Below, one piece after another: positions 29,401 to 39,444 of a stretch of 64,000 nt of DNA (the stretch's first letter is position 1; the number at the start of each line of letters is the position of its first letter). The stretch is from Plasmodium malariae (lineage: Eukaryota > Apicomplexa > Aconoidasida > Haemosporida > Plasmodiidae). The stretch lies in contig NC_041781.1 in assembly GCF_900090045.1 (NCBI RefSeq), positions 248,001 through 312,000 of the forward strand. The letters are read 5' to 3'. The notes under the pieces are model-generated. The model did no database searches. It saw only the letters and a program-made list of their open reading frames with translations, and was not told where the DNA came from. The translations under genes were made by a program, and so were the position numbers.

Positions 29401-32400
29401 TCTAATTTTATTTTATTTTCATCATTCAAAAAATGATTTGCTACTTCAATCATGTTTTCATATATTTTTTTCGCCTCCCTGTTATGATAAGCGTGTCTTG
29501 TTTCTTTCGTTTCATTAACATTATTTATTGAATAGTTTAAAATACTTAAACTCTTATTTATATCATTTAGTTCTTTTAAACTATTAACACTTTTCTCAAT
29601 GTTCTCCTTATGTATATTAATTCTTGAATGATCATTAGTAATATATTCCTTTTCAGCATTCAACTTTTTCTTCATATCATTTAATAATCTTAATGATTCC
29701 TCTTTTTTAATATCATACAATAGTGTTTTTGCCTCCTCTTCTTTATTTCTAAGTTTCTCTTCTTCTATTTGCGCTTGCGCTCTTAATTTTTGTGCGTCAT
29801 TACATGTTACAGAATTATCATTAACTTTAGATTCATAGCTAATTATTGTATTAAAAGAATCATTAAAATCTGTATGAAATCTATTAATTTTTGTTCTGTA
29901 ATTATTTAAATTATTAGTTATATCATATCCCTCCAATTTAAATTTAACAAAAACGGATGTAGAAGGGTCTATCAATGAATTTATTTCATCTCTAGTTAGT
30001 TCAAAATTTTGCTTTCTCACATGAGCATTTTCCTTGATCTTCTTTAACAATCCATTTTCATAGTCTTTTTTATATTTATTTAGTTCATTTTCTATAAAAA
30101 TTATTTTCTTACTTATTTCGTTCAGCTTTTTTTCTTCACCGTCTATAAGATTTTTTTCAGTTTTAATTTTTTCCAAATTTTTCTCATAATTTGTTTTGTC
30201 ATTTTTTAGATCCTGTAAGGAATTTTTCTTATTTAATTCAGGGATGGATAAAATTGATTCCATTGGTTTATTAGCAGTATTTATAAAATTATCTTTGTTA
30301 ATTTTTATATTTTCTAAATTTAATAGAAGGTTGTCCAACTCTTTTCTATAATTCTGTATTTCTAAAAATGATTCCATTGAAATTTCATTAAGCTGTTCAC
30401 CTTCCTTTATTTCAATATTGAACTGTTTCTTCAGTTCAGTTATTTTTTCCTTATTCTTATCTAGTTCTTCCCCAATCGTAGAGCCTACATTTTTTATTTG
30501 TTCTATTACTTGTTGTATTTCATCATTTAGTTTTTCGCATTTTGTCTTCACTTCCTTAATTAAGGAGTCATTAAAAAGATTATTTATGTCATCGGTAAAC
30601 TTTGAAATTGATTTATAACTTTTTTCAGTTTCCTTTTCGTAATGAACAGCTTCAAGTGAAGCTTGTTGAGCCTTGCTAACCTTATCATCTACTTCCCTTA
30701 TATCAATATTTGATCTCCCCTGTTTTTCACCATTATCCTTATTTTTTAAATATTCAATATAATTTTTTCCATTCTTCGTATTCTCAAAATGTGTTAAACA
30801 TATTTTATTATATTTTTTGGAGTCTTCTAAAAATATGTGGGCATCTTCTTTTATTTTTGAAATTTCATTTTTTATTTTCTCAATTTCTTTTACTTTATTG
30901 TCAATTTTACTGTCGTCTAAATCTTTACTAATTTCTTCTTTTAATTTATGTGCCTTCTCAAACTTTTCCTTTACTCTTTTCTCCTCATCCACTGTTTTAT
31001 CATATACTTCTTTTGTTAGATTGCTCTTCTTATTAGCTTCTTCCATGTTCACTTTAATATATTCCATAGTACTATCAAAACTTGAAGATATTAACAGATT
31101 ATTAATGCCTTTAAGTTCAAGCAACACATTATTTATGTTACCATTTTCTTGGACACTTCTTTGCAAATTTATGTTAACATTTCCTTTAATTTTACTTATT
31201 TCTTCAAAGATTACGACATTCTGTGATTTACTCTTTAATTTAGTGGATTCTTGTTCAATATCTTTTATTACAACCTCGTATTTTTTAGCATTCTCAAAAT
31301 GTTCCTTACACTTGCTTAAAGTTACTTCATCTTTTTCTGCACCGTGCGTGTTACTTATTATATCTTCTATTTTTTCTTTAAGAGATTTAATTTCTTCCAT
31401 ACTCTTTTGAGATTTATTTTTTTCAATTCCTATCTTTCCTAAAATATATTCAATTAAATTTCTCTCATACAATATTTCTATATTGTTCGTATCTTTATAT
31501 GCGACCTTCAATTCATTTTCCGTTCCTGATTTTATGTCACCAAAAATTTTATTTAATTCTTCATAAATAATTTTCATGTCATTCTTTATTTTATTTAAAT
31601 GTTCAATGTCATTTTCCTTTTCTTGAGCCCTCTTTTTTAAATTACTAGAATTATTTTCTAATTTAATCATTTCTCCTTCATATCTATCAACCAATTTTTT
31701 TATTTCTCTAATTGATGTTCTTACAACCTGTATTTTTTTCTCATTCTCTAAGTTTATAACATTTTTGTACGCTTCATTGACTTCAATAACATTTAATTTT
31801 TCTTCTATGTTTTTTACAGATTTTAAAATCTCCTTCTCTTCATGCTTTATTTTATCAATTGCATTTCTAATAAGACTGTAAATAGATTCTATATAGATAG
31901 TGGAATTATTTTTAAATAATGTAATTTTATTTTTATTTAATATTTCATAATAAACATTTAATTCATTAAACTTTGTTTTAATTTCTTCCAATTTATTAGT
32001 TTCTGTGAAAACATCTTGTAAATGATATTCTTCTTTTTCTTCGTGAACAGATATTTTGGATTTTGAGTACAAGTTCTTTAAATCTGTTAATTTTTCTACT
32101 AAGTCATCAATTTCATTTTGTTTTAATTTATTATCTAGATTACTTAATTTAACATTTAAATTTTCCACAAGAGTTTTAATTATATCCTTCCCTATAACTT
32201 TATCATCTTGAGTTACACCGATTTCCTTTTCCACTTCTTCCCTTAATCTTTTGGCATTATTTTTTAAAAGTTCAGCTGCTCCATTATTTTCATCACATTG
32301 ATTTATATTCTTATTCAATGTACTAAGTGAAATTAACTTTTTAGTTATACTTTTAATGCTTATTATGTCATTTTCTAACGCATCAGTTTTACGTTTAAAA

Positions 32401-35174
32401 TCGTTTTCCAATTCAAGTACTTGTTTATTCATGTCTACATTATTAATTTTATCTTTTAAAGCTTTAATATTTTCAACTCCCTTTTTGTCTTCATTTATGT
32501 TGAAATATTTTTCAACAAAACTGTAAAAGTTTAAGTGCGGATTCGCAGTGTTTATTAGGTCCTTTATATTATTAATTTTTCTAGATATTTCATCTTTTTT
32601 CTTAGCAAAAGTATCCTGAAGCTTATCGAGCTCTGCTTGGTTTTTTGTTTTTTCTAGATCATTTGTATCTACATGAACACTACTGAAGTATTCATTTTCT
32701 CTCTTCAATAAACTATCTCTATATTTTTGTATCTTTTCTCCTTCTCTTTTGTATTCTTCAAGACTAATCAGGAGCTCTTGTTGTTCACTATTAAATGTAC
32801 TAAAAAATTTTGCCAATTCTTTTTGTAGATTTTCAATTTCTTTTTTTACAATTTCTTTTTTAATATTTTCAGCAATAGTTACCTGTTCCTTCATTTTATC
32901 ATGCAATTCCTTCATTTTATCGTCACTGATAAAATTTATTTTATCAAACTTATTTCTAATATCTTGTAGATGATTCTCTATAACTTCAGAAGCCATATCT
33001 TCAAAAGAAATATTTTTTTTTTGATTCACAAATTCTTCAGTTGATTCAATAAGTCTATTTATGTTATCATTATTTAAAGATTTAAATAGAGAATTCATAT
33101 CATCTCTAGTTTTATCTATTTTATTTTTAAATTCATTCTCATTCTTATTTGGTATTATGGCAAGCAATTCATCACTCGCTGTAATTTCCACATTTCCTTT
33201 ATCTTTTAACGCTGCAACTTCCTTTAAATTATTCTGTTTTTTAGTTATATGTTCTAATTTGTCTTTAATTTCTTCTATATTTTTATCTCTGTTATCGTCT
33301 ATATTTTTCATTTTATTTATTTCATTCTTAACTTCTTCAAATTCTACATATGCTTCTTCAAATTCTTTTTTGAGATCTTTAATTTTTTCATAAAATTTCT
33401 TTGCTGTATCAAAACTTTCACTAATAATTTTTTCATCCGCCTTAATTTTAATTATTATTTCTAAAAACAATTTTGCTTTTAATACATTATTTGGAAGTAA
33501 TTTCCTTTCACGTAAATCTTTTTCGCATTCAGCTTTTAAATGTATATAAATATGCTTATATTTTAGAGAAATGAAATCATTATAATTTACTATATCATCA
33601 TTAATATAATATTGATAAGATAAAAATTCATCCAGCTTATCAATTTTTAGATTTATATTTTCGTCTAATCCTTTAATCATAGAATCATATAATTCTTTAT
33701 TTTTATCATACATATTTTTTACATAATTTGTTATTTCTTCTGAATTTTTTCGAATTTCGTGAAACTCCAAATCATCAAGTAAGGTTTTAATAAGTGATTC
33801 AGTTTCATTTTGTAATTTCTCTATAACACTAGTAAATAATTTGTTAGAACTTGTTACCTTTGTTTCATATATCTGTGTTATTGGTTCATTGAACTTATGT
33901 ATATGACGAAAAAGGCAGCTATTTCGTATTAGTGTTTTCAGTTTTTCTGTAAATTGTTTTGAATCTATGGGCTCCTTAATCTTCTTTATTTCTAAGAAAA
34001 AATTAGTTAAATCGTTAATTAGAGTACTATTAATAAGATATATTTCCGAAATTTCTTTTATTTCTTCTCCTAGTAATTGCAAGGTATTAATACTTTCCCT
34101 CATATCATTGTTTTGTTGATTACTATATTGTAGTATCATATCCAAAAAAGAGAAATCATTAATACTTTTTTCAAGAACTACATGTCCTTTGTTTCCATAA
34201 TTTTTAATATCTAATAAAATTTTTTCGACAAGATCATCATACTTCGCTATATAAGTACTACAATTCTCTGTACAATATGATTCTTGCAAAAGAGCATGTC
34301 CTTTATTTCTAACTTCATCCATTTTAGGCTTAATATTTTTATAATAATTATTTAATTTATTATGATATAGTTCTCTTTTCGATTCAAGTTCTATTGACTT
34401 TTCTTCTAATTTTTTTTCCATAGAATCCTTTTTAGGATATTTTATTTCATGTTCTAATTTTATCAATTCCATTTTTTCTGTTATACACGTTTTTACAAGG
34501 TTACTTAAAATATCAGAATATTCATCAATTATTTTTTTAAATTCTTCATTGTAATACTTAGAGTATGATGTATTCCCTGGAATCAGATCCAAAATATCCT
34601 TAAAATATTGTAAATCAATAAAATCAATTTCCATGTCAATAAATGGATTAAATACCGCATGTTGATCCATCTTATCATATAAACTCTTTCTTATATTATA
34701 AGCCTCTTCCTCATTGTGAATAAAGGATTTTGCAATATAATTCTTTTCGTTGTTTATTTCTCCCTTTATATTATTATTTTCATTAGAATTATATAGACTA
34801 TCTTTTTTTATATAAACATGATTTGATAAATTTTTTCCAATATTAGAACCTTTTAAGTTCTCAAAAGATATATCATTTGATGAATGTGCTACTACTACAT
34901 CTTCGCTTTGTACATTATCGATATTTCTAATATTCCCTTTTTCACCTAGAAAATTCATATTTTTTATATATATTTTTTTCTCTCTGTTATATTTCAATTT
35001 GTTAGCTTTCTTTGAATTATAATCCAAACTATAAAAGTCTAAATTCCCATCCTTTCCCTTTATATCTTCTAAAACATTTTCTCCATTTGTTGTTCTTAAA
35101 TTTTTAATGAAAAAAAAAAAAAAAAAGAACTGTTCTATATTCCTAAATCTAGTTTGACCCTTAAAAAAAAACAT
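26490..35174 (-). CDS. Reticulocyte-binding protein, RBP1-like, uninterrupted 2,894-codon frame
   Basis: A single huge frame with the hallmarks of Plasmodium RBP/RBL invasion ligands, about the usual length of P. vivax RBP1 (around 2,800 residues). The N-terminal region has widely spaced Cys (C230, C301, C305 in a CTENC motif, and C420), the part that in this family forms the receptor-binding helical domain. Then come over 2,000 residues of Lys/Glu/Asn-rich coiled coil, a hydrophilic Ser/Asp/Glu-rich stalk, a TM helix near residues 2834-2855 (GIIIGLSIFAAMGMYIV), and an acidic cytoplasmic tail ending VSFCWI. By analogy with other invasion ligands, a C-terminal aromatic tail can contact the motor machinery; that is inference. 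Exon 2 probably starts at 35134, after an ATATAG acceptor placed like that of the tandem pseudogene at 15155-24025. The residues before it (poly-Phe from a T tract) would then be intronic. I could not identify a convincing signal-peptide exon upstream. The red-cell receptor is unknown. Confidence 0.93.
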   Translation of the reverse strand: MFFFKGQTRFRNIEQFFFFFFFIKNLRTTNGENVLEDIKGKDGNLDFYSLDYNSKKANKLKYNREKKIYIKNMNFLGEKGNIRNIDNVQSEDVVVAHSSNDISFENLKGSNIGKNLSNHVYIKKDSLYNSNENNNIKGEINNEKNYIAKSFIHNEEEAYNIRKSLYDKMDQHAVFNPFIDMEIDFIDLQYFKDILDLIPGNTSYSKYYNEEFKKIIDEYSDILSNLVKTCITEKMELIKLEHEIKYPKKDSMEKKLEEKSIELESKRELYHNKLNNYYKNIKPKMDEVRNKGHALLQESYCTENCSTYIAKYDDLVEKILLDIKNYGNKGHVVLEKSINDFSFLDMILQYSNQQNNDMRESINTLQLLGEEIKEISEIYLINSTLINDLTNFFLEIKKIKEPIDSKQFTEKLKTLIRNSCLFRHIHKFNEPITQIYETKVTSSNKLFTSVIEKLQNETESLIKTLLDDLEFHEIRKNSEEITNYVKNMYDKNKELYDSMIKGLDENINLKIDKLDEFLSYQYYINDDIVNYNDFISLKYKHIYIHLKAECEKDLRERKLLPNNVLKAKLFLEIIIKIKADEKIISESFDTAKKFYEKIKDLKKEFEEAYVEFEEVKNEINKMKNIDDNRDKNIEEIKDKLEHITKKQNNLKEVAALKDKGNVEITASDELLAIIPNKNENEFKNKIDKTRDDMNSLFKSLNNDNINRLIESTEEFVNQKKNISFEDMASEVIENHLQDIRNKFDKINFISDDKMKELHDKMKEQVTIAENIKKEIVKKEIENLQKELAKFFSTFNSEQQELLISLEEYKREGEKIQKYRDSLLKRENEYFSSVHVDTNDLEKTKNQAELDKLQDTFAKKKDEISRKINNIKDLINTANPHLNFYSFVEKYFNINEDKKGVENIKALKDKINNVDMNKQVLELENDFKRKTDALENDIISIKSITKKLISLSTLNKNINQCDENNGAAELLKNNAKRLREEVEKEIGVTQDDKVIGKDIIKTLVENLNVKLSNLDNKLKQNEIDDLVEKLTDLKNLYSKSKISVHEEKEEYHLQDVFTETNKLEEIKTKFNELNVYYEILNKNKITLFKNNSTIYIESIYSLIRNAIDKIKHEEKEILKSVKNIEEKLNVIEVNEAYKNVINLENEKKIQVVRTSIREIKKLVDRYEGEMIKLENNSSNLKKRAQEKENDIEHLNKIKNDMKIIYEELNKIFGDIKSGTENELKVAYKDTNNIEILYERNLIEYILGKIGIEKNKSQKSMEEIKSLKEKIEDIISNTHGAEKDEVTLSKCKEHFENAKKYEVVIKDIEQESTKLKSKSQNVVIFEEISKIKGNVNINLQRSVQENGNINNVLLELKGINNLLISSSFDSTMEYIKVNMEEANKKSNLTKEVYDKTVDEEKRVKEKFEKAHKLKEEISKDLDDSKIDNKVKEIEKIKNEISKIKEDAHIFLEDSKKYNKICLTHFENTKNGKNYIEYLKNKDNGEKQGRSNIDIREVDDKVSKAQQASLEAVHYEKETEKSYKSISKFTDDINNLFNDSLIKEVKTKCEKLNDEIQQVIEQIKNVGSTIGEELDKNKEKITELKKQFNIEIKEGEQLNEISMESFLEIQNYRKELDNLLLNLENIKINKDNFINTANKPMESILSIPELNKKNSLQDLKNDKTNYEKNLEKIKTEKNLIDGEEKKLNEISKKIIFIENELNKYKKDYENGLLKKIKENAHVRKQNFELTRDEINSLIDPSTSVFVKFKLEGYDITNNLNNYRTKINRFHTDFNDSFNTIISYESKVNDNSVTCNDAQKLRAQAQIEEEKLRNKEEEAKTLLYDIKKEESLRLLNDMKKKLNAEKEYITNDHSRINIHKENIEKSVNSLKELNDINKSLSILNYSINNVNETKETRHAYHNREAKKIYENMIEVANHFLNDENKIKLDLDINLERPTLKTNIESDIFKIIKEAIVILKCIEGYLDNIMKKQIASEKLITQANDIYYAIKLRNNCNKKIDETKSKEVIVSRSIKDALYKLKKIEELKCQHENYGDILEGRDEYENLKNITIIYQDKKGKMEKESLFKEMENKLQNFRSSLNNLEELVKPSKENANDITKMKKCNVDIDAVSKELNTIDSRLLEINSTFEELLQLGKSCQTHWISLISSTLNNKISKYLMIIRKQKENTENFMIFVKKNFSSTSDFVSELKKFYDRNLSINNGTSIVESADENSKKFKQQEVEVRGTIKDIKSILYAFDPSADISIADKGIHNMVKLYNKMKREKTEIDNIYENMSIIKLKEIENSCDAFNPVLELHRNMTKTKEKDFLEREKQLKNIYNNIKEKELHFNKTCLKYSPGSIKEANEIYNNIESEMKKLEAFENNNNDNYIINVEKYKEHITRLMDRADILLNEVDIFKRENNSNIMDVNKDMAHKMSTNVEEITRKLNNSKSEYGKILNNIIQNESILLNINLMKKNIREIFEEIKKKKESQLSELKEQWKLNQIKEMLDDINSIVTENVKHHKIDEKIKKLTKNHEERKGIPKNYSSVDDIDNVLNDIISDNEEIEDIFKVLNGVLQQIKKKKEEMDSVFNKISEDDNSSEYKSGKIYIEDGVKVLGYVNNLISNMDNLIKDNKKIIQELNDQKSNIEREMAANSLLVHKVINRREKEKEKTEPKESIHVKVGTTVNALKNGEEHPGKHKEGEIRSHNNLMHGNTIREQVETMGKKHKESQKDVGYHKIDGASTSSDSEHTNKEKQQEKIIVAHGRVDVPESAELRSNNNNIEANTLEEQKLIKEKVATKDIRDDINIDNHTKNETQTLSVSNVSETHETKDNNKDHSSSSDEKNQSMPKSLFERINYAKGIIIGLSIFAAMGMYIVNIKYAEENEDNAFDEHIVFNATNSSYNQNKEEIIDVSFCWI

Positions 35175-36254
35175 TTTTTTTTTATTTTTTTGGTATCAGT
35201 TAAATTTGTGTAACATCAAATATTCATCCGAAAAAAAGTATAAAGCACATGGAAACATTAATAAATAAAAAAAAAAAAAAAAAAAAGTAAAAGTCCCTAA
35301 TTAAAATAGGATTATTATTTTACTGTTTATTAAATAAAGAAAACATTTGATTTTTAATACAATTCTTTTTAGATTTACATATTTTGCTTCAGAAAATGTT
35401 ATTTAAACTAAACTTTAAAGAGAAAATTTTTTTCTTTAGTACCAATATAATAAATATGTAGGCGTTTTATTAATTAGAGTTAGAAAAATAATAACGTGTA
35501 AAACAATAAAGTCATTTATCGTAGTGTCTTATAGAAAAGGACCTTAATTTTATAGGGGGAAAAAAAATAAATTATTTCCATAATTTTTTTCAGAATATAA
35601 GAATAGTGCTTAACAAATATATTGTTTATATATACTTTCATATATTAGCTTATATTATTATTCGGGTTTTTCTTTTTGCAAGTGCAATTTAGAATTATAT
35701 AGGAAACTAATTGGGTGTGATAGATTTCCATTGTTATGGTGATCTAAACTTTTTATCCTTACCTCATTAGAACACAAGTAACGATAAAAATAGATATTAC
35801 GCAAAAATTTTTTACCTGATATTTACACATCCAATATTGCGATTATAATTAAATAATAAAATGTGTTATTATTTTTTGTAACTGGTTGTACACATTTTTT
35901 TCTATTATTTTTTACTGATTTCGGTACATTATATTTCCATAAAAATAAAAACAATTTTATGTTATCAATTTCAAATTAAATAGATGCAATTATCATTATC
36001 TCTATATTAATAATGTGAAATTGATCTCATTTGAGAAGTGCAATGTCACATTATTACTATTTCATATACATCTTAAAATTTAGGCATTTTTAAATTATAC
36101 ATATATATATAATATTGTCTCAATTTTCTTTAATCTCAGAATTTTTCTTTGTTAATTTATTCTCTCAAATCACCAATTAAGTAAAAAAATTTGTGTGCAC
36201 ACATTCATATACACATATCAATGTATAATAACATGTGAACAAAAAAAAAATTTT

Positions 36255-36281
36255 AAAGGTTGCCTCTAATTTGGAACCTTT
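36255..36281. repeat. Inverted repeat (hairpin), copy 1
   Basis: The arms AAAGGTT(G)CC and GGAACCTTT pair around an 8-nt loop, with one bulged G. The left arm and loop start resemble the hairpin at 37663-37706. In an AT-dominated spacer, a GC-containing stem of this kind stands out. No function is assigned. Confidence 0.5.
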
Positions 36282-37662
36282 TCGATAGTACGTGAAAAAA
36301 ATTTCAAATTTTTTTTTTTTAATTTTTTATTTTACCCTTAAATAATTATATAATTTAAAAGTAACAAACAAAAGCTTTTTTTTTTCTTTTTTTTATAACA
36401 ATCTCAATTTTAATGTACCTTTTTAGAATAACATAACAATTTAAAAAAAAAAAAATTTGTTATAACGAATTTGCAAAATAGTTTTTTAACCACGTAAATA
36501 ATTAGTTTAACTGTCAAAAATAAAAATTACCTTCAATTATGAGAACGCAAAAGTACATACGCTTATTAGTATATTAGTTCTTATTAAACATTTTATAATT
36601 GTACCATGCTCACAATCATAGCCTTTTTTTTGGAGTACGTGGAAAATTAACTTTTTATCTATAATAACAGAACAAAAATATAATTTTTTGATAGTTCTGA
36701 GTTTTATAAAAAAAATTAGTATGGTAAAAGTAAAATAAATTGATAAAATAATACAATGTATAAGATTTTCCACAAGGGAACCTTTGCAATCGTTCCATAT
36801 ATCCAGTATTTAAAAATGATTAATTAATTGGTTGATTTATCTATTTACCTATCCATATTTTTAACTACTCATATTTGTTTTTAATATTCTCTACAAACAA
36901 ATTAAATATATCATTTTCCATATATCATTTTAAAGAGTCAAAAATAGTATACCTTATTTAAGCGTGTACTTATAGAAATACGATTTTTACGGTTCTTGCG
37001 TGATCAATAAATTTATGTAATTCTAAGCCCCATGAATAACATTATTACTTTAAAAAATATTTTTGTATTATTAGCTAGTTCAATTTTAAAGGATTTATTT
37101 ATATTATATACTTAATATTTATTCTTCATAAGGTGATATAAATAAAAACGTTTAAATACAATGACATCATAACTCTACTATATAGAAGAATTCCTGTAAG
37201 TTTCAGAAATGGCATATACAAATAATTATCAATACATATAAACATACATACACATATAGATAAGTGTGTATTAAATTAAAATTAAAGTCGACAAAAACGT
37301 AATGTTAATTAAAAAAATATTCAAACATTTATTATCAGATATTAAAAATAATGAATGAACTAGTGGGAAAAAATGTGAATTCCTTTTTTGTTAAGAGAAT
37401 AACTACATTTTATGATAAACAACGTATTGTTTTTTTCTCACATATTTAAATAATATATATATATAAATTCTACAAAATATTTGAACATATGAAATGATTA
37501 TTTTTAAAAAATTATATAAAAAATAATTCACAAAAAAGTGGCTATTTTTACTAAAATTGTGCAAATTAAAATTTTTTTTTTCTTTTCTTTTTTTTTGAAA
37601 GTATTAAGGTCTCCTTAAGTATAATGATACCATTTTGCTCCACAAAAATGATATAAATTATG

Positions 37663-37706
37663 AAAGGTTCCTCTTTTAATTTAATGTGGTCTTAAGTGGA
37701 ACCTTT
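37663..37706. repeat. Inverted repeat (hairpin), copy 2
   Basis: Perfect 9-bp arms AAAGGTTCC (37663-37671) and GGAACCTTT (37698-37706) flank a 26-nt loop. The arm pair is the same as in the hairpin at 36255-36281, about 1.4 kb away. It could be a structured transcript element or a protein-binding palindrome. No function is assigned. Confidence 0.55.
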
Positions 37707-38235
37707 GAATTTTTTTTTTTTTCATCTTTTAAATTAGTTCAAAAGTTATTATATTAATGAATTCTATGTTTTTATATCTTTTCATCTGGCTATTGCTAAA
37801 AAGTAAAATTTACATATACATAACAAATAACATTTTAAATTGAAATAAAAAAAAAAAAGAGAAAAACAATGGGGAATAAAAGTAGTATATCATTGTATTA
37901 ATATTTGTACATACAAAAATATGTATAATATTATAAACGCATGTATTGTTTAAGATGTACGTTGCAAATAAAACAAACCACATAAAAAATAATATTTATG
38001 ATAACATAGAATATACTTGTATAGAATAATATAGAATAAAATATTATGCTTAATGAGGAAACTCACTACACGGATCTGCATGCGATACGCAAAGCCAAAA
38101 AAAAATAATAAATTCATAACGTTATAAATAATTATATATATAATATGTATGTATATATACTGATATACATATATATGTGTTGATAAAAGTATAAATACTT
38201 TTTTAAACAAAATATATTATTCTTATTCATACAAT

Positions 38236-38329
38236 ATAAATAATTTTTACAAAATTAACAAAAGATGTATTCAAATATTAAAATAAATAATTTTTACAAA
38301 ATTAACAAAAGATGTATTCAAATATTAAA
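38236..38329. repeat. 47-bp tandem duplication (two copies)
   Basis: Two consecutive identical 47-bp units, 38236-38282 and 38283-38329, each containing ACAAAATTAACAAAAGATGT. They end about 80 bp before the start codon of the small membrane protein at 38411, so they probably lie in its promoter or 5' UTR. Confidence 0.85.
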
Positions 38330-38410
38330 ATTTATATAGAACAGTTCATTGCATACATACAAATAGCAACAAACATTTTTTTCATATTTTCTTTTTATAA
38401 ATAATACACA

Positions 38411-38689
38411 ATGATGCATCACTTAGGAAAAATAACCCTTTTTATTTTTTTTATAAGTGTAATTTTAATTATATCATGTTCCTGCACGGATTTAAAGTCA
38501 CCTTCGAAGGGAAATATAGATCCGCGAATTTTAGAGTTAAGCATACATACTGAGAAACAGAAAAGAATACACAATTTAATTTATACAGGAATTCTTTCTT
38601 TGACAATTATAGTAACCATATTTTCAACTCTAGGATTTATTATGGATGATTATATTAGGTCGAGAAACATGAGAAATAGAACTTTATAA
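38411..38689 (+). CDS. Small secretory membrane protein, ETRAMP-like topology
   Basis: Encodes 92 residues in one exon. An N-terminal signal peptide (ITLFIFFISVILIISCSC, likely cleaved after about residue 25) is followed by a short charged segment (about 35 residues), a second hydrophobic helix (LIYTGILSLTIIVTIFSTLGFI, about 57-78) and a short basic tail rich in Arg. This signal, loop, TM and tail order and size are those of early transcribed membrane proteins (ETRAMPs) of the parasitophorous vacuole membrane, but the linker is not markedly Lys-rich and I see no diagnostic motif, so the family is only suggested. Two ATGs open the frame; the first is used. A 47-bp tandem duplication lies just upstream, and a divergent RBP gene beyond it. 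Vacuole-membrane location is inference. Confidence 0.72.
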   Translation: MMHHLGKITLFIFFISVILIISCSCTDLKSPSKGNIDPRILELSIHTEKQKRIHNLIYTGILSLTIIVTIFSTLGFIMDDYIRSRNMRNRTL

Positions 38690-39355
38690 AAAATATCAGA
38701 AAAAAAAAAAAATAATTAAAATAACTTTTCCTTTAAGCAAACAAGAATAATTTTTAGTTAGAGAACAGTGGAAAAGTTATTATCATACAATTTTTCATAA
38801 AAAAAATAAAATAATAATAAATGTAATATGCCATTTACCACAGAGAAAAGGTTACCCTATATTTTTATGTTTTAACTGTTAATGTGTAAATTAGATAAAA
38901 ATATTTTACTTCTTTTTTCCATTTTTACGTTTTTCATTTATTCATATTAATACTTTGAATAGTTTTGTATCCTTTTAAGGTATGACATATGCATATTATC
39001 CATTCATTCATTACATACACGCATGTTTACATGCACTTATATGAATAATATGAGCAATTCTTATTAAATTGTTATGTAATGGGAATGTTTTATGTTATAG
39101 AACTTTTTTTTTTTTTTTTTTTTTTTTCTAACATTTTAAAGTAATATCATACATCCTGAAAAATATTTTGTTCAAAAATTATTTCACCCTTTTAGGTAGC
39201 TTAAGTAATATTTTAAGTAAATTACCTTATTAAAAAAAGTTAATACCACAACATTATCTTCACCGTGTTGAATGAAATGGGATAAACAAATATGGTAACT
39301 TTTTTTTTCATTTCATGATAACTCCTAATTTAAATTATACACATAAGTTCTGTAA

Positions 39356-39444
<89 letters not shown>

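Larger units (their letters stand above)
35175..38410. other. Intergenic region upstream of the RBP frame
   Basis: A 3.2-kb divergent promoter region between the minus-strand RBP and the plus-strand small membrane protein. It should hold the missing RBP exon 1, if one exists, and both promoters. Visible elements are two related hairpins (36255-36281 and 37663-37706) and a 47-bp tandem duplication (38236-38329). Open frames at 36537-36773 and 37950-38210 show no coding signature. Confidence 0.6.

Noticed and set aside
30817..31410. 197-residue frame on the plus strand inside the RBP gene
   Set aside because: It is the antisense shadow of Lys/Glu-rich coiled coil, appearing as Ser/Phe/Leu-rich sequence.
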